From: Syntrophobacterales bacterium
GTDB lineage: Bacteria; Desulfobacterota; Syntrophobacteria; BM002
Assembly (NCBI GenBank): GCA_030601545.1
Contig: JAUVTM010000082.1
Location: 1 to 8,236, forward strand
Reading direction: 5' to 3'
Length of the DNA: 8,236 nt
Under the pieces are notes generated by a model that was not told the DNA's origin, ran no database searches, and saw only the letters and a program-made list of their open reading frames with translations. A program made the position numbers and the translations under genes. Position 1 is the stretch's first letter, and every line of letters begins with the position of its first letter. Positions 1 through 6,000 of the stretch are shown here, piece by piece.

Positions 1-705
1 TATGATTCAAAACGATTACCTGGTAAGACATTGGCTCTGATCCAGGACCGCCCCATGATCCAACACGTTTACGAGCGTGCCGCCAGAGCGGCCAGCCTAC
101 AACGACTGGTGGTGGCCACGGATGACTTACGCATTCAGAAAGCGGTTGCCCGCTTCGATGGAGAAGTGCTCATGACCTCCGGTGATCATAAGAGCGGCAC
201 GGATCGGGTTGCTGAGGCAGCCCGCCAATTGATGCTTCCTGACCATGCCGTTGTGGTGAATATTCAGGGGGATGAACCCCTGCTCCGGGCTGAAATGATC
301 GACAGTCTTGTCGATAACCTCCGAGAGAATGCCAATGTGTATATGGCAACACTTGCCCACTTGAGCACAGACAAGGATGATTTTCACAATCCGGCCGTTG
401 TCAAGGTCGTCCTGGACTCTAGCGGCCAGGCTCTCTATTTTTCTCGTACTCCCATCCCTGCCGCCGGCGATGGATCGCCAACTCCTCCCTATTGCAAACA
501 TCTCGGTTTCTACGGTTACCGAAACGGCTTTTTGCAGGAGTTTACCAAGCTTTCTCCGGGTGTCTTGGAAAGGCTGGAAAAGCTAGAACAACTTCGCGCC
601 TTGGAGCACGGCTTCCGCATATCTGTGGTCATCACCCCTCATGATTCCGTAAGTGTGGACACTCCTGAAGATCTCGCCCGAGTCAGAAAAATCATGGAAC
701 AATAG
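1..705 (+). CDS. kdsB: 3-deoxy-manno-octulosonate cytidylyltransferase (CMP-Kdo synthetase), 5' end missing
   Basis: Activates Kdo by transfer of CMP from CTP, releasing pyrophosphate. This cytoplasmic step supplies CMP-Kdo for the inner core of lipopolysaccharide. The frame is open from the first base and gives 234 residues. It begins YDSKRLPGK, the nucleotide-binding loop normally found near residue 11 of the family, so only about 10 residues are missing and the true start lies upstream. A TTG at position 31 is inside the conserved domain and is not the start. Counting from the window's first codon, visible motifs are VNIQGDEP (86-93, metal-binding Asp91), ALYFSRTPIP (144-153), KHLGFYGYR (166-174), EKLEQLRALEHG (193-204) and SVDTPEDL (218-225, metal-binding Asp220). 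The order and spacing match E. coli KdsB (248 residues), and the C-terminus looks complete. No intrinsic terminator follows directly. Family assignment is very secure. Confidence 0.96.
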   Translation, partial: YDSKRLPGKTLALIQDRPMIQHVYERAARAASLQRLVVATDDLRIQKAVARFDGEVLMTSGDHKSGTDRVAEAARQLMLPDHAVVVNIQGDEPLLRAEMIDSLVDNLRENANVYMATLAHLSTDKDDFHNPAVVKVVLDSSGQALYFSRTPIPAAGDGSPTPPYCKHLGFYGYRNGFLQEFTKLSPGVLERLEKLEQLRALEHGFRISVVITPHDSVSVDTPEDLARVRKIMEQ

Positions 706-730
706 TACCGGCAAGACCAACCTTCATCCC

Positions 731-914
731 TAGCCCGGATATTTCGCGAATTGGTGTCGCGAGACCGTGGAGAAGTGTGTGCCACCGGGCAACCGCAGGG
801 GATTGGATCCTAGGCGTACTTGAACAGTACGTCGCAGGGTCCGATACCCGAGGACGCCCGGAAGGACGCGCATATCCGCGGTCGCAGCAGGCAATTCGCG
901 AAATATCCGGGCTA
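731..914 (+). repeat. 184-bp palindromic element with 23-bp perfect terminal inverted repeats (MITE- or REPIN-like)
   Basis: Bases 731-753 (starting TAGCCCGGATATTTC) are the exact reverse complement of 892-914. Each end contains the 8-base palindrome TTCGCGAA (743-750 and 895-902). The interior is also an imperfect palindrome about the same centre, near base 823: 765-771 pairs with 875-881, 775-780 with 866-871, 785-790 with 856-861, 802-811 with 836-845, and 815-820 with 826-831 around a 5-base loop. The whole unit can thus fold into one long hairpin. Both ends carry TA at the outer edge, which could be a duplicated TA target as made by IS630/Tc1-type transposases; no longer target duplication is visible. 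It encodes no transposase, so it would need mobilisation in trans. Whether it is mobile, and whether it recurs in the genome, cannot be told from one copy. Confidence 0.8.
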
Positions 915-993
915 AGATTCTTTGCAGTGCAGCTGTCTTTGTATGGGTGGAAATTAGCTCCACTAAAAAGGGTTTTTTGCCCACCTAAAATGC

Positions 994-1022
994 TTGCCTT
1001 ACCTTATCAAAACGATTATGTT
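994..1022 (+). promoter_or_regulatory. possible sigma70-type promoter for carA
   Basis: TTGCCT (994-999) and TATGTT (1017-1022) are separated by exactly 17 bases, each matching 4 of 6 consensus positions, and lie about 60 bases before the carA start. The position, just downstream of the palindromic element and in AT-rich sequence, is sensible. The match is modest and could be chance. Confidence 0.33.
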
Positions 1023-1082
1023 GAGTGACTCGTGAACCCCGGTCTTTGGACAACCGATAAGGTACATAGGTAACGTTCCACC

Positions 1083-2243
1083 ATGGCAAGTTTCAACCAA
1101 CCCCGCGCCACCCTGGTATTGGAGGATGGCAGGACATTTTATGGGCAGACCTTCGCCGGCCAGGGCGAAACCCTCGGTGAAGTGGTTTTCAACACAGCCA
1201 TGACGGGTTATCAGGAAGTCCTTACCGATCCATCTTACAAGGGCCAGATAGTGTCCATGACCTATCCCCTCATTGGTAATTATGGGATCAACGATGAAGA
1301 TATGGAATCGGTAGCAATCCAAGTTGAGGGGTTCATAGTCCGCGAATACTTACCCTATCCCAGTAATTGGCGAAGCCAGAAGAGCCTCAAGGAGTTTTTG
1401 GAGGAGGCGCAAGTCCTAGGAATCGAGTCCATTGACACCCGTGCCCTCACGAAACACATCCGCACCGCGGGGACCATGAAGGGCATCATTGCAACGGGGG
1501 ATAGAGATCCTGAGGAACTGTTGCAGAGGGTGCAAGGTTATCCCGGCTTGGTGGGTCGTGACATGGTGGAAAAAGTCACCACCCCATCTCCTTTCCTCTG
1601 GGATGGAGAAAGGCGGCCGCTCCCCTGGAAGCCCGGAATGACAGGAGCCAATGTCTGGCCAAACCGCAGTCACCCCTACAAAGTTGTAGCCCTGGATTAC
1701 GGCATCAAATACAACATCCTTCGCCATCTGGCTGGCCGCGACTGCCACACCATCGTCCTACCAGCCCATGCTGAGCCAGCCGATATCCTGGCCCTTGAGC
1801 CTGACGGCCTGTTTCTGTCCAACGGACCGGGAGACCCTGCCGCAGTCACGTATGCCATCAACACGGTGCGATCTCTGTTGCCCGAACTCCCCATCTTCGG
1901 CATCTGTTTGGGCCACCAACTCCTCGGCCTGGCCATGGGGGGCACAACCTTCAAGCTCAAGTTCGGTCACCGTGGTAGCAACCAGCCGGTGAAGGACCTG
2001 CTCACCGGCAAGGTGGAAATCACCTCGCAGAACCATGGCTTCTGTGTGGATATCGACTCACTCAAAGGTAAAGATGTGGAACTCACTCACATTAACCTCA
2101 ACGACCAGACTGTTGAAGGTATGCGGCACCGGAAATTGCCCATCTATTCGGTCCAATACCACCCGGAGGCCTCTCCCGGTCCCCATGACGCGACATACCT
2201 CTTCGATGACTTCCTTACCCTTATGCAGAGAAAGAGTTGGTAA
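1083..2243 (+). CDS. carA: carbamoyl-phosphate synthase, small (glutamine amidotransferase) subunit
   Basis: Hydrolyses glutamine and passes ammonia through a tunnel to CarB, which makes carbamoyl phosphate for pyrimidines and arginine. The 386 residues are close to the E. coli length of 382. The N-terminal CarA domain (about 8-140) has LVLEDGRTFYGQTF, then FNTAMTGYQEVLTDPSYKGQ. The class I amidotransferase domain (about 200-382) has SNGPGDP (246-252), the nucleophile elbow GICLGH (273-278, Cys275) and SVQYHPE (356-362, His360 and Glu362), so the Cys-His-Glu triad is complete. An in-frame TAA at 1071-1073 makes ATG 1083 the first possible start, and the family N-terminus fits. The ribosome site is weak: AGG at 1068-1070 is 12 bases away. 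carB follows after 75 bases on the same strand, the usual order. No frame damage is seen. Confidence 0.97.
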   Translation: MASFNQPRATLVLEDGRTFYGQTFAGQGETLGEVVFNTAMTGYQEVLTDPSYKGQIVSMTYPLIGNYGINDEDMESVAIQVEGFIVREYLPYPSNWRSQKSLKEFLEEAQVLGIESIDTRALTKHIRTAGTMKGIIATGDRDPEELLQRVQGYPGLVGRDMVEKVTTPSPFLWDGERRPLPWKPGMTGANVWPNRSHPYKVVALDYGIKYNILRHLAGRDCHTIVLPAHAEPADILALEPDGLFLSNGPGDPAAVTYAINTVRSLLPELPIFGICLGHQLLGLAMGGTTFKLKFGHRGSNQPVKDLLTGKVEITSQNHGFCVDIDSLKGKDVELTHINLNDQTVEGMRHRKLPIYSVQYHPEASPGPHDATYLFDDFLTLMQRKSW

Positions 2244-2258
2244 TGCACCATAATCCTG

Positions 2259-2282
2259 GACGCGGAGACGCGGTGAGACGGA
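2259..2282 (+). repeat. short GACGCGG tandem repeat in the carA-carB spacer
   Basis: GACGCGGA (2259-2266) is followed by GACGCGGT (2267-2274) and, after GA, a shortened GACGGA (2277-2282). These two and a half units lie in the 75-base spacer. The array is small and its significance is uncertain; it may be replication slippage or a scrap of a larger repeat family. Confidence 0.5.
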
Positions 2283-2318
2283 CAATACTGACAAACACCT
2301 CCCAATTCAACCTACTCC

Positions 2319-5300
2319 ATGCCTAAAAGAACAGATATTCAGAAAATTCTCATCATCGGTTCAGGACCAATAATTATCAGTCAGGCCTGTGAATTTGACT
2401 ATTCCGGCACCCAGGCATGCAAGGCCCTTCGGGAAGAGGGTTTCGAGATCGTTCTCATCAACAGTAATCCCGCCACCATAATGACCGACCCCGAGATGGC
2501 TCAGCGCACCTATATTGAACCCATCACCCCCGAATGTGTGGCCAAAGTCATTGAGCGGGAAAGACCCCAGGCGTTGCTTCCCACTATGGGAGGGCAGACA
2601 GCCTTAAACGTGGCGGTGGCAGTGGGTGAGATGGGAGTTCTGGAGCGCTACGGGGTGGAGGTAATTGGCGCCTCCCTGCCGGTGATCAAAAAGGGGGAGG
2701 ATCGCGAGCTTTTCCGGGCTGCCATGGAGAAGATAGGTTTGAGGGTACCTGCCAGTGGAATTGCCCGCTCCATGGAAGAAGTCCGCCAGGTGGCAGAAAA
2801 GATCGGTTTTCCCTTGATTATTCGACCCTCCTTCACCCTTGGAGGCACTGGGGGCGGTGTAGTCTACAACCGGGAAGATTTGGAACGTATGGCTCGTGCA
2901 GGCCTGGACGCCAGTATGAATCGCACCATCATGTTGGAAGAATCAGTTTTGGGGTGGAAGGAATTTGAACTGGAGGTGATGAGAGACCACATGGACAATG
3001 TGGTAATCATCTGCTCCATCGAGAATTTCGATCCCATGGGTATCCACACTGGTGACAGCATCACTGTGGCTCCGGCTCAAACCCTCACCGACCGCGAATA
3101 TCAGGCCATGCGGAACGCATCCATCGATGTCATCAGAGAGATTGGTGTGGAAACCGGTGGTTCCAATATCCAGTTTGCCATCAACCCGGAAGACGGTGAA
3201 ATGGTTGTCATAGAGATGAACCCCCGGGTATCACGCTCATCCGCCCTCGCCTCCAAAGCCACCGGTTTCCCTATCGCCAAAATCGCCGCCAAACTTGCTG
3301 TTGGCTACAGCCTGGATGAGATCGCCAACGATATCACTCGAGAGACTCGCGCCTCGTTCGAACCCACCATTGACTATTGTGTGGTGAAAATCCCCCGCTG
3401 GACTTTTGAAAAATTCTCTCAAACCCCTGATTTCCTTACCACAACAATGAAATCGGTGGGCGAGACCATGGCCATCGGCCGCACCTTTAAGGAAGCCCTA
3501 CAGAAAGCAGTACGCTCCTTGGAAATCGACCGCTTTTCCATGAACAGCGGTTTATCTCCCGAGTCTTTCGAAGACCCAGAATACCAGGGTCTTATTCGCC
3601 AAAAGCTGCGCGAGCCTAACTCAGAGAGGCTCTTTTATCTTACCGCGGCAATGGAGGCAGGAATAGAACTGGAAGAAATCCACCAACTCACCAAAATCGA
3701 CCCCTGGTTCCTGTACAACATCGAGCAAATTCTGAATTTTGAGACTCACCTACGCCAGCAACCCTTGAGCGATGAGCTTTTGCGACAGTCCAAGACATAC
3801 GGATTTTCCGACCGTCGCTTGGCGGAACTTACGGGAACGGATGACGATACCATCCGCGAACGTCGGACACAGGCTGATATCGTTCCAGTTTACAAGCTGG
3901 TGGATACCTGTGCAGCGGAATTCGAAGCGTATACCCCTTACTACTATTCCACTTATGAGTCCGAGGATGAATCACGGCCCGACGATGTACGCAAAGTGAT
4001 GATCCTGGGGGGCGGCCCCAACCGAATCGGTCAGGGTATCGAATTTGATTACTGCTGTGTCCACGCCTCCTTTGCCCTGCGTGAGGAGGGGGTGCAGTCG
4101 ATCATGGTAAATTCCAATCCGGAAACGGTAAGCACCGACTATGACACTTCAGACAAACTGTACTTCGAGCCTCTCACCTACGAGGACGTTCTTCACATAA
4201 TTGAGAGGGAGTCGCCGGACGGCCTCATCGTCCAGTTCGGTGGCCAGACGCCGTTGAACCTCGCCGTTCCTCTGGCAAAGGCTGGTGCCCCCATCATCGG
4301 TACAACCCCGGACAGTATCGATCGGGCCGAGAACCGAGAGCGTTTCCAAACTCTCCTCAAAAAACTCGGGCTGCGACAGCCGAAAAATGCCATTGCCGCA
4401 AGCGGTTCTGAAGCTCTAGAAGCAGCTGCCAAGATTGGCTACCCGGTTTTGGTCCGGCCATCCTACGTTTTGGGTGGGCGGGCTATGGAAATCGTTTACG
4501 AACAGGAACAACTGGAAGCCTTCATTCATGAGGCGGTCCGTGTTTCCGCCGGCCATCCCATCTTGGTGGATCAATTTCTCCGGGACGCTATAGAAATAGA
4601 TGTGGATGCCATTTCAGACGGTACAACCACTGTGATTGGCGGCATCATGGAGCACATCGAGGAGGCAGGGATCCATTCTGGTGACAGCGCCTGTGTGCTC
4701 CCGCCCATCAGTATTCCCCAAGACATCATCGAAGAAATCAAGGTTCAGACCAAAGCGCTAGCAAAAGAACTGCGAGTGGTTGGCCTCATGAACATCCAGT
4801 ATGCCGTCAAGGACGATTTGCTCTATGTTCTGGAGGTAAACCCTCGGGCCTCACGCACTACACCTTTTGTAAGTAAGGCAATTGGTGTGCCTCTTGCCAA
4901 GCTCGCCACCAAGATCATGCTGGGGAAGACCCTGTCCGAACTTGGCTTTACCCGGGAGGTGGAACCGACTCACCTTGCGGTCAAAGAGTCGGTATTTCCT
5001 TTCATACGTTTCCCAGGCGTAGATATCCTGTTAGGCCCGGAAATGAAATCCACCGGCGAGGTCATGGGAATTGACAGCACCTTTGGTATGGCCTTTGCCA
5101 AAGCCCAACTGGCGGCAGGTTATTCTCTACCATTAAACGGAAATGTATTTATCAGCGTCCGCGACCAGGACAAGCAGGCCATTCTCCCCGTTGCTCATGA
5201 CTTCGCCCAGCTCGGCTTCGAGATTTATGCCACCGAGGGCACCTCAGCTTTTCTGACAAAGCATGGGGCTCATAACCACACAGTGGCAAAATTAAGTGAG

Positions 5301-5537
5301 GGACGCCCTCATGTCATAGACCATATCAAGAACGAGGAAATCAACCTGGTCATCAATACCAGCACTGGGAGCAAAACGGCCTCCGACGCCTATTTGATTC
5401 GGCGGGCCACTTTGGTTTATAATCTCCCATACGCCACGACCATTGCCGGTGCCAGAGCTTTTGCCCAGGCCATCGCTGCTCTGTGCTGCGGCGAGTTGGA
5501 GGTTAGGTCGATTCAGGAATATCATGGAAATGATTGA
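2319..5537 (+). CDS. carB: carbamoyl-phosphate synthase, large subunit
   Basis: Makes carbamoyl phosphate from bicarbonate, two ATP and the ammonia delivered by CarA. The 1072 residues compare with 1073 in E. coli and align with it throughout. The first synthetase half (about 1-400) holds the ATP-grasp residues Arg169, Glu299 and Asn301 (IEMNPRVSRSS). The oligomerisation domain spans about 400-550. The second half opens at VMILGGGPNRIGQGIEFDYC and has Arg713 (RPSYVLGG), Glu839 and Asn841 (LEVNPRASRTT). The C-terminal MGS-like allosteric domain (about 935-1072) keeps ATEGT (971-975), Lys991 in KLSEGRPH, and INTSTG (1012-1017), equivalent to the UMP/IMP-binding residues of E. coli, so nucleotide control is likely. 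The start MPKRTDIQKILI is the family's usual N-terminus, yet no Shine-Dalgarno is visible upstream. The Asp1072 codon and the stop form the first GATTGA unit of the repeat array that follows. Confidence 0.98.
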   Translation: MPKRTDIQKILIIGSGPIIISQACEFDYSGTQACKALREEGFEIVLINSNPATIMTDPEMAQRTYIEPITPECVAKVIERERPQALLPTMGGQTALNVAVAVGEMGVLERYGVEVIGASLPVIKKGEDRELFRAAMEKIGLRVPASGIARSMEEVRQVAEKIGFPLIIRPSFTLGGTGGGVVYNREDLERMARAGLDASMNRTIMLEESVLGWKEFELEVMRDHMDNVVIICSIENFDPMGIHTGDSITVAPAQTLTDREYQAMRNASIDVIREIGVETGGSNIQFAINPEDGEMVVIEMNPRVSRSSALASKATGFPIAKIAAKLAVGYSLDEIANDITRETRASFEPTIDYCVVKIPRWTFEKFSQTPDFLTTTMKSVGETMAIGRTFKEALQKAVRSLEIDRFSMNSGLSPESFEDPEYQGLIRQKLREPNSERLFYLTAAMEAGIELEEIHQLTKIDPWFLYNIEQILNFETHLRQQPLSDELLRQSKTYGFSDRRLAELTGTDDDTIRERRTQADIVPVYKLVDTCAAEFEAYTPYYYSTYESEDESRPDDVRKVMILGGGPNRIGQGIEFDYCCVHASFALREEGVQSIMVNSNPETVSTDYDTSDKLYFEPLTYEDVLHIIERESPDGLIVQFGGQTPLNLAVPLAKAGAPIIGTTPDSIDRAENRERFQTLLKKLGLRQPKNAIAASGSEALEAAAKIGYPVLVRPSYVLGGRAMEIVYEQEQLEAFIHEAVRVSAGHPILVDQFLRDAIEIDVDAISDGTTTVIGGIMEHIEEAGIHSGDSACVLPPISIPQDIIEEIKVQTKALAKELRVVGLMNIQYAVKDDLLYVLEVNPRASRTTPFVSKAIGVPLAKLATKIMLGKTLSELGFTREVEPTHLAVKESVFPFIRFPGVDILLGPEMKSTGEVMGIDSTFGMAFAKAQLAAGYSLPLNGNVFISVRDQDKQAILPVAHDFAQLGFEIYATEGTSAFLTKHGAHNHTVAKLSEGRPHVIDHIKNEEINLVINTSTGSKTASDAYLIRRATLVYNLPYATTIAGARAFAQAIAALCCGELEVRSIQEYHGND

Positions 5538-5634
5538 GGAATTGAGGAATTGAGGGATTGTCGATTGTCGATTGAGAGATTGACGATTGTAGATTTGAGA
5601 TTGAAGATTGAAGAATGAAGAATTAAGAATTAAA
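5532..5634 (+). repeat. degenerate GATTGA tandem array beginning at the carB stop
   Basis: GATTG occurs eight times between 5532 and 5610, in irregular units such as GATTGAG, GATTGTC and GATTGAAG. It then decays into GAATGAAGAATTAAGAATTAA. The first unit, GATTGA at 5532-5537, provides both the last carB codon (GAT) and its TGA stop. The spacing is uneven, so this is a low-complexity array rather than an exact minisatellite. Confidence 0.75.
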
Positions 5635-5640
5635 GGTTTC

Positions 5641-5678
5641 AGGTGTCGAGTGTCAGGTGTCAGGTGTCAGGTGTCAGG
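5641..5678 (+). repeat. TGTCAGG heptad tandem repeat
   Basis: The unit AGGTGTC is found at 5641-5647, 5655-5661, 5662-5668 and 5669-5675, with a 6-base variant AGTGTC at 5649-5654. The last three copies are perfect and contiguous. The same unit reappears in inverted form around 5866-5888. Confidence 0.85.
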
Positions 5679-5783
5679 GAAGAAAAACAAAAAAGCTGAA
5701 ATCTGAACACTGAAACCTTAGTCATTGGGATTTGGAATTTCAGATTGAAGGATTTGGGAAGGCAGAGGACAGAAGGTTTTCTT

Positions 5784-5808
5784 GTGGGAGCGGCTTTCAG
5801 CCGCGATC
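5784..5808 (+). repeat. REP-like palindrome (GTGGGAG-type)
   Basis: GTGGGAG is followed by a 6-base-pair stem GCGGCT (5790-5795) and AGCCGC (5799-5804) around the loop TTC, then GATC. A conserved GGAG-type lead next to a short GC-rich hairpin is the layout of REP sequences that are spread by RAYT (TnpA-REP) transposases in several proteobacteria. There is no T tract, so it is not a typical intrinsic terminator. It is single here, not a paired REPIN. Confidence 0.65.
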
Positions 5809-5812
5809 TTAC

Positions 5813-5857
5813 GATTTGAACGGTTTCAACGACTTTAACGGTTTAAACGATTTACCA
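5813..5857 (+). repeat. 9-bp tandem units, consensus GNTTTNAAC
   Basis: Contiguous units are GATTTGAAC (5813-5821), GGTTTCAAC (5822-5830), GACTTTAAC (5831-5839) and GGTTTAAAC (5840-5848), with a degenerate fifth, GATTTACCA (5849-5857). Units alternate GA and GG starts, which suggests an 18-base higher-order period. GTTTAAAC within the fourth unit is itself palindromic. Confidence 0.7.
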
Positions 5858-5989
5858 TTTATTGCTGACACCTGACACCCGACACCTGAAACCCTGATAT
5901 TCGGTGCTTGGGATTTTGGATTGCAGCTTTTAGATTTTAGTGTATTTTAGGCATTTTCTATTTAGACACTTTAGTTCATTCTCGACTGT

Positions 5990-5993
5990 AGGA
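5990..5993 (+). promoter_or_regulatory. ribosome binding site supporting the TTG start of purF
   Basis: AGGA lies 7 bases before TTG 6001. An in-frame TAG at 5989-5991 overlaps it, so translation cannot begin further upstream in this frame. No ATG, GTG or TTG occurs between 6001 and the catalytic Cys codon. The site therefore fixes TTG 6001 as the start. Confidence 0.75.
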
Positions 5994-6000
5994 ACTTACT

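Larger units (their letters stand above)
706..1082. other. kdsB-carA intergenic spacer
   Basis: This 377-base spacer has no credible gene. Its left half is the 184-base palindromic element described separately. The right part (915-1082) is AT-richer and carries a weak hairpin with arms at 947-951 and 959-963, a T run at 973-978, a possible promoter at 994-1022, and the carA leader. Short open frames cross the palindrome on both strands but resemble no protein I know, and the palindrome itself explains them. I see no attenuator or riboswitch with a convincing fold. Confidence 0.7.
5635..5893. repeat. 29-bp inverted repeat, arms 5635-5663 and 5865-5893
   Basis: The left arm begins GGTTTCAGGTGTCGAGTGTC; the right arm is its reverse complement with one mismatch in 29 bases. 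The arms are 201 bases apart and enclose the REP-like hairpin and the 9-base units. A chance match this long in a few hundred bases is very unlikely, so one arm probably arose from the other by inversion or from insertion of the same repeat in both directions. Confidence 0.85.
5711..5926 (+). repeat. imperfect direct repeat of a spacer module (5711-5743 and 5887-5926)
   Basis: Both copies run TGAAACC, a short variable stretch, TTGGGATTT, GGA and a final CAG. The second parts, 5725-5743 and 5908-5926, match at about 16 of 19 positions once one gap is allowed. Each copy follows an inverted GGTTTCAG motif. This looks like duplication of a compound repeat unit flanking the REP-like hairpin. Confidence 0.5.
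5538..6000. other. carB-purF intergenic spacer, a mosaic of short repeats
   Basis: This 463-base, visibly AT-rich stretch has no credible gene on either strand. It holds, in order, a GATTGA array, TGTCAGG heptads, a CTGAAACC module, a REP-like hairpin, a run of 9-base units, an inverted copy of the heptads, and a second copy of the module; each is listed separately. The last 75 bases (about 5926-6000) are unique and T-rich and would have to hold any purF promoter. TTGCAG (5921-5926) and TATTTT (5943-5948), 16 bases apart, are the best pair I see and are poor. I see no T-tailed hairpin that would clearly end carB transcription. Confidence 0.75.

Noticed and set aside
31..705. TTG at 31 as the start of kdsB
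   Set aside because: The conserved KRLPGK nucleotide-binding loop is encoded upstream of it in the same frame, so the gene is cut by the window edge.
947..978. Hairpin (GTGGA/TCCAC) followed by a run of six T, terminator-like
   Set aside because: The stem is only 5 base pairs with a 7-base loop, and the T run starts 9 bases after it. It is too weak to call as an intrinsic terminator.
7..1018. 12-base direct repeat TCAAAACGATTA at 7-18 and 1007-1018
   Set aside because: One copy is inside the conserved kdsB coding sequence, and a 12-base match is expected by chance in a window of this length.
730..1028. Two overlapping open frames of about 84 codons, one on each strand, across the kdsB-carA spacer
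   Set aside because: They lie largely inside the 184-base palindrome, have no recognisable domain or convincing ribosome site, and the palindromic sequence explains the open frames.
1018..1035. Mini open frame ATG TTG AGT GAC TCG TGA before carA, a possible leader peptide
   Set aside because: It overlaps the proposed -10 box, has no ribosome site, and is not followed by a clear attenuator fold.
5641..5888. Regular repeats in the carB-purF spacer as a possible CRISPR array
   Set aside because: Units are 6-9 bases and contiguous, with no unique spacers of 25-40 bases and no cas genes.
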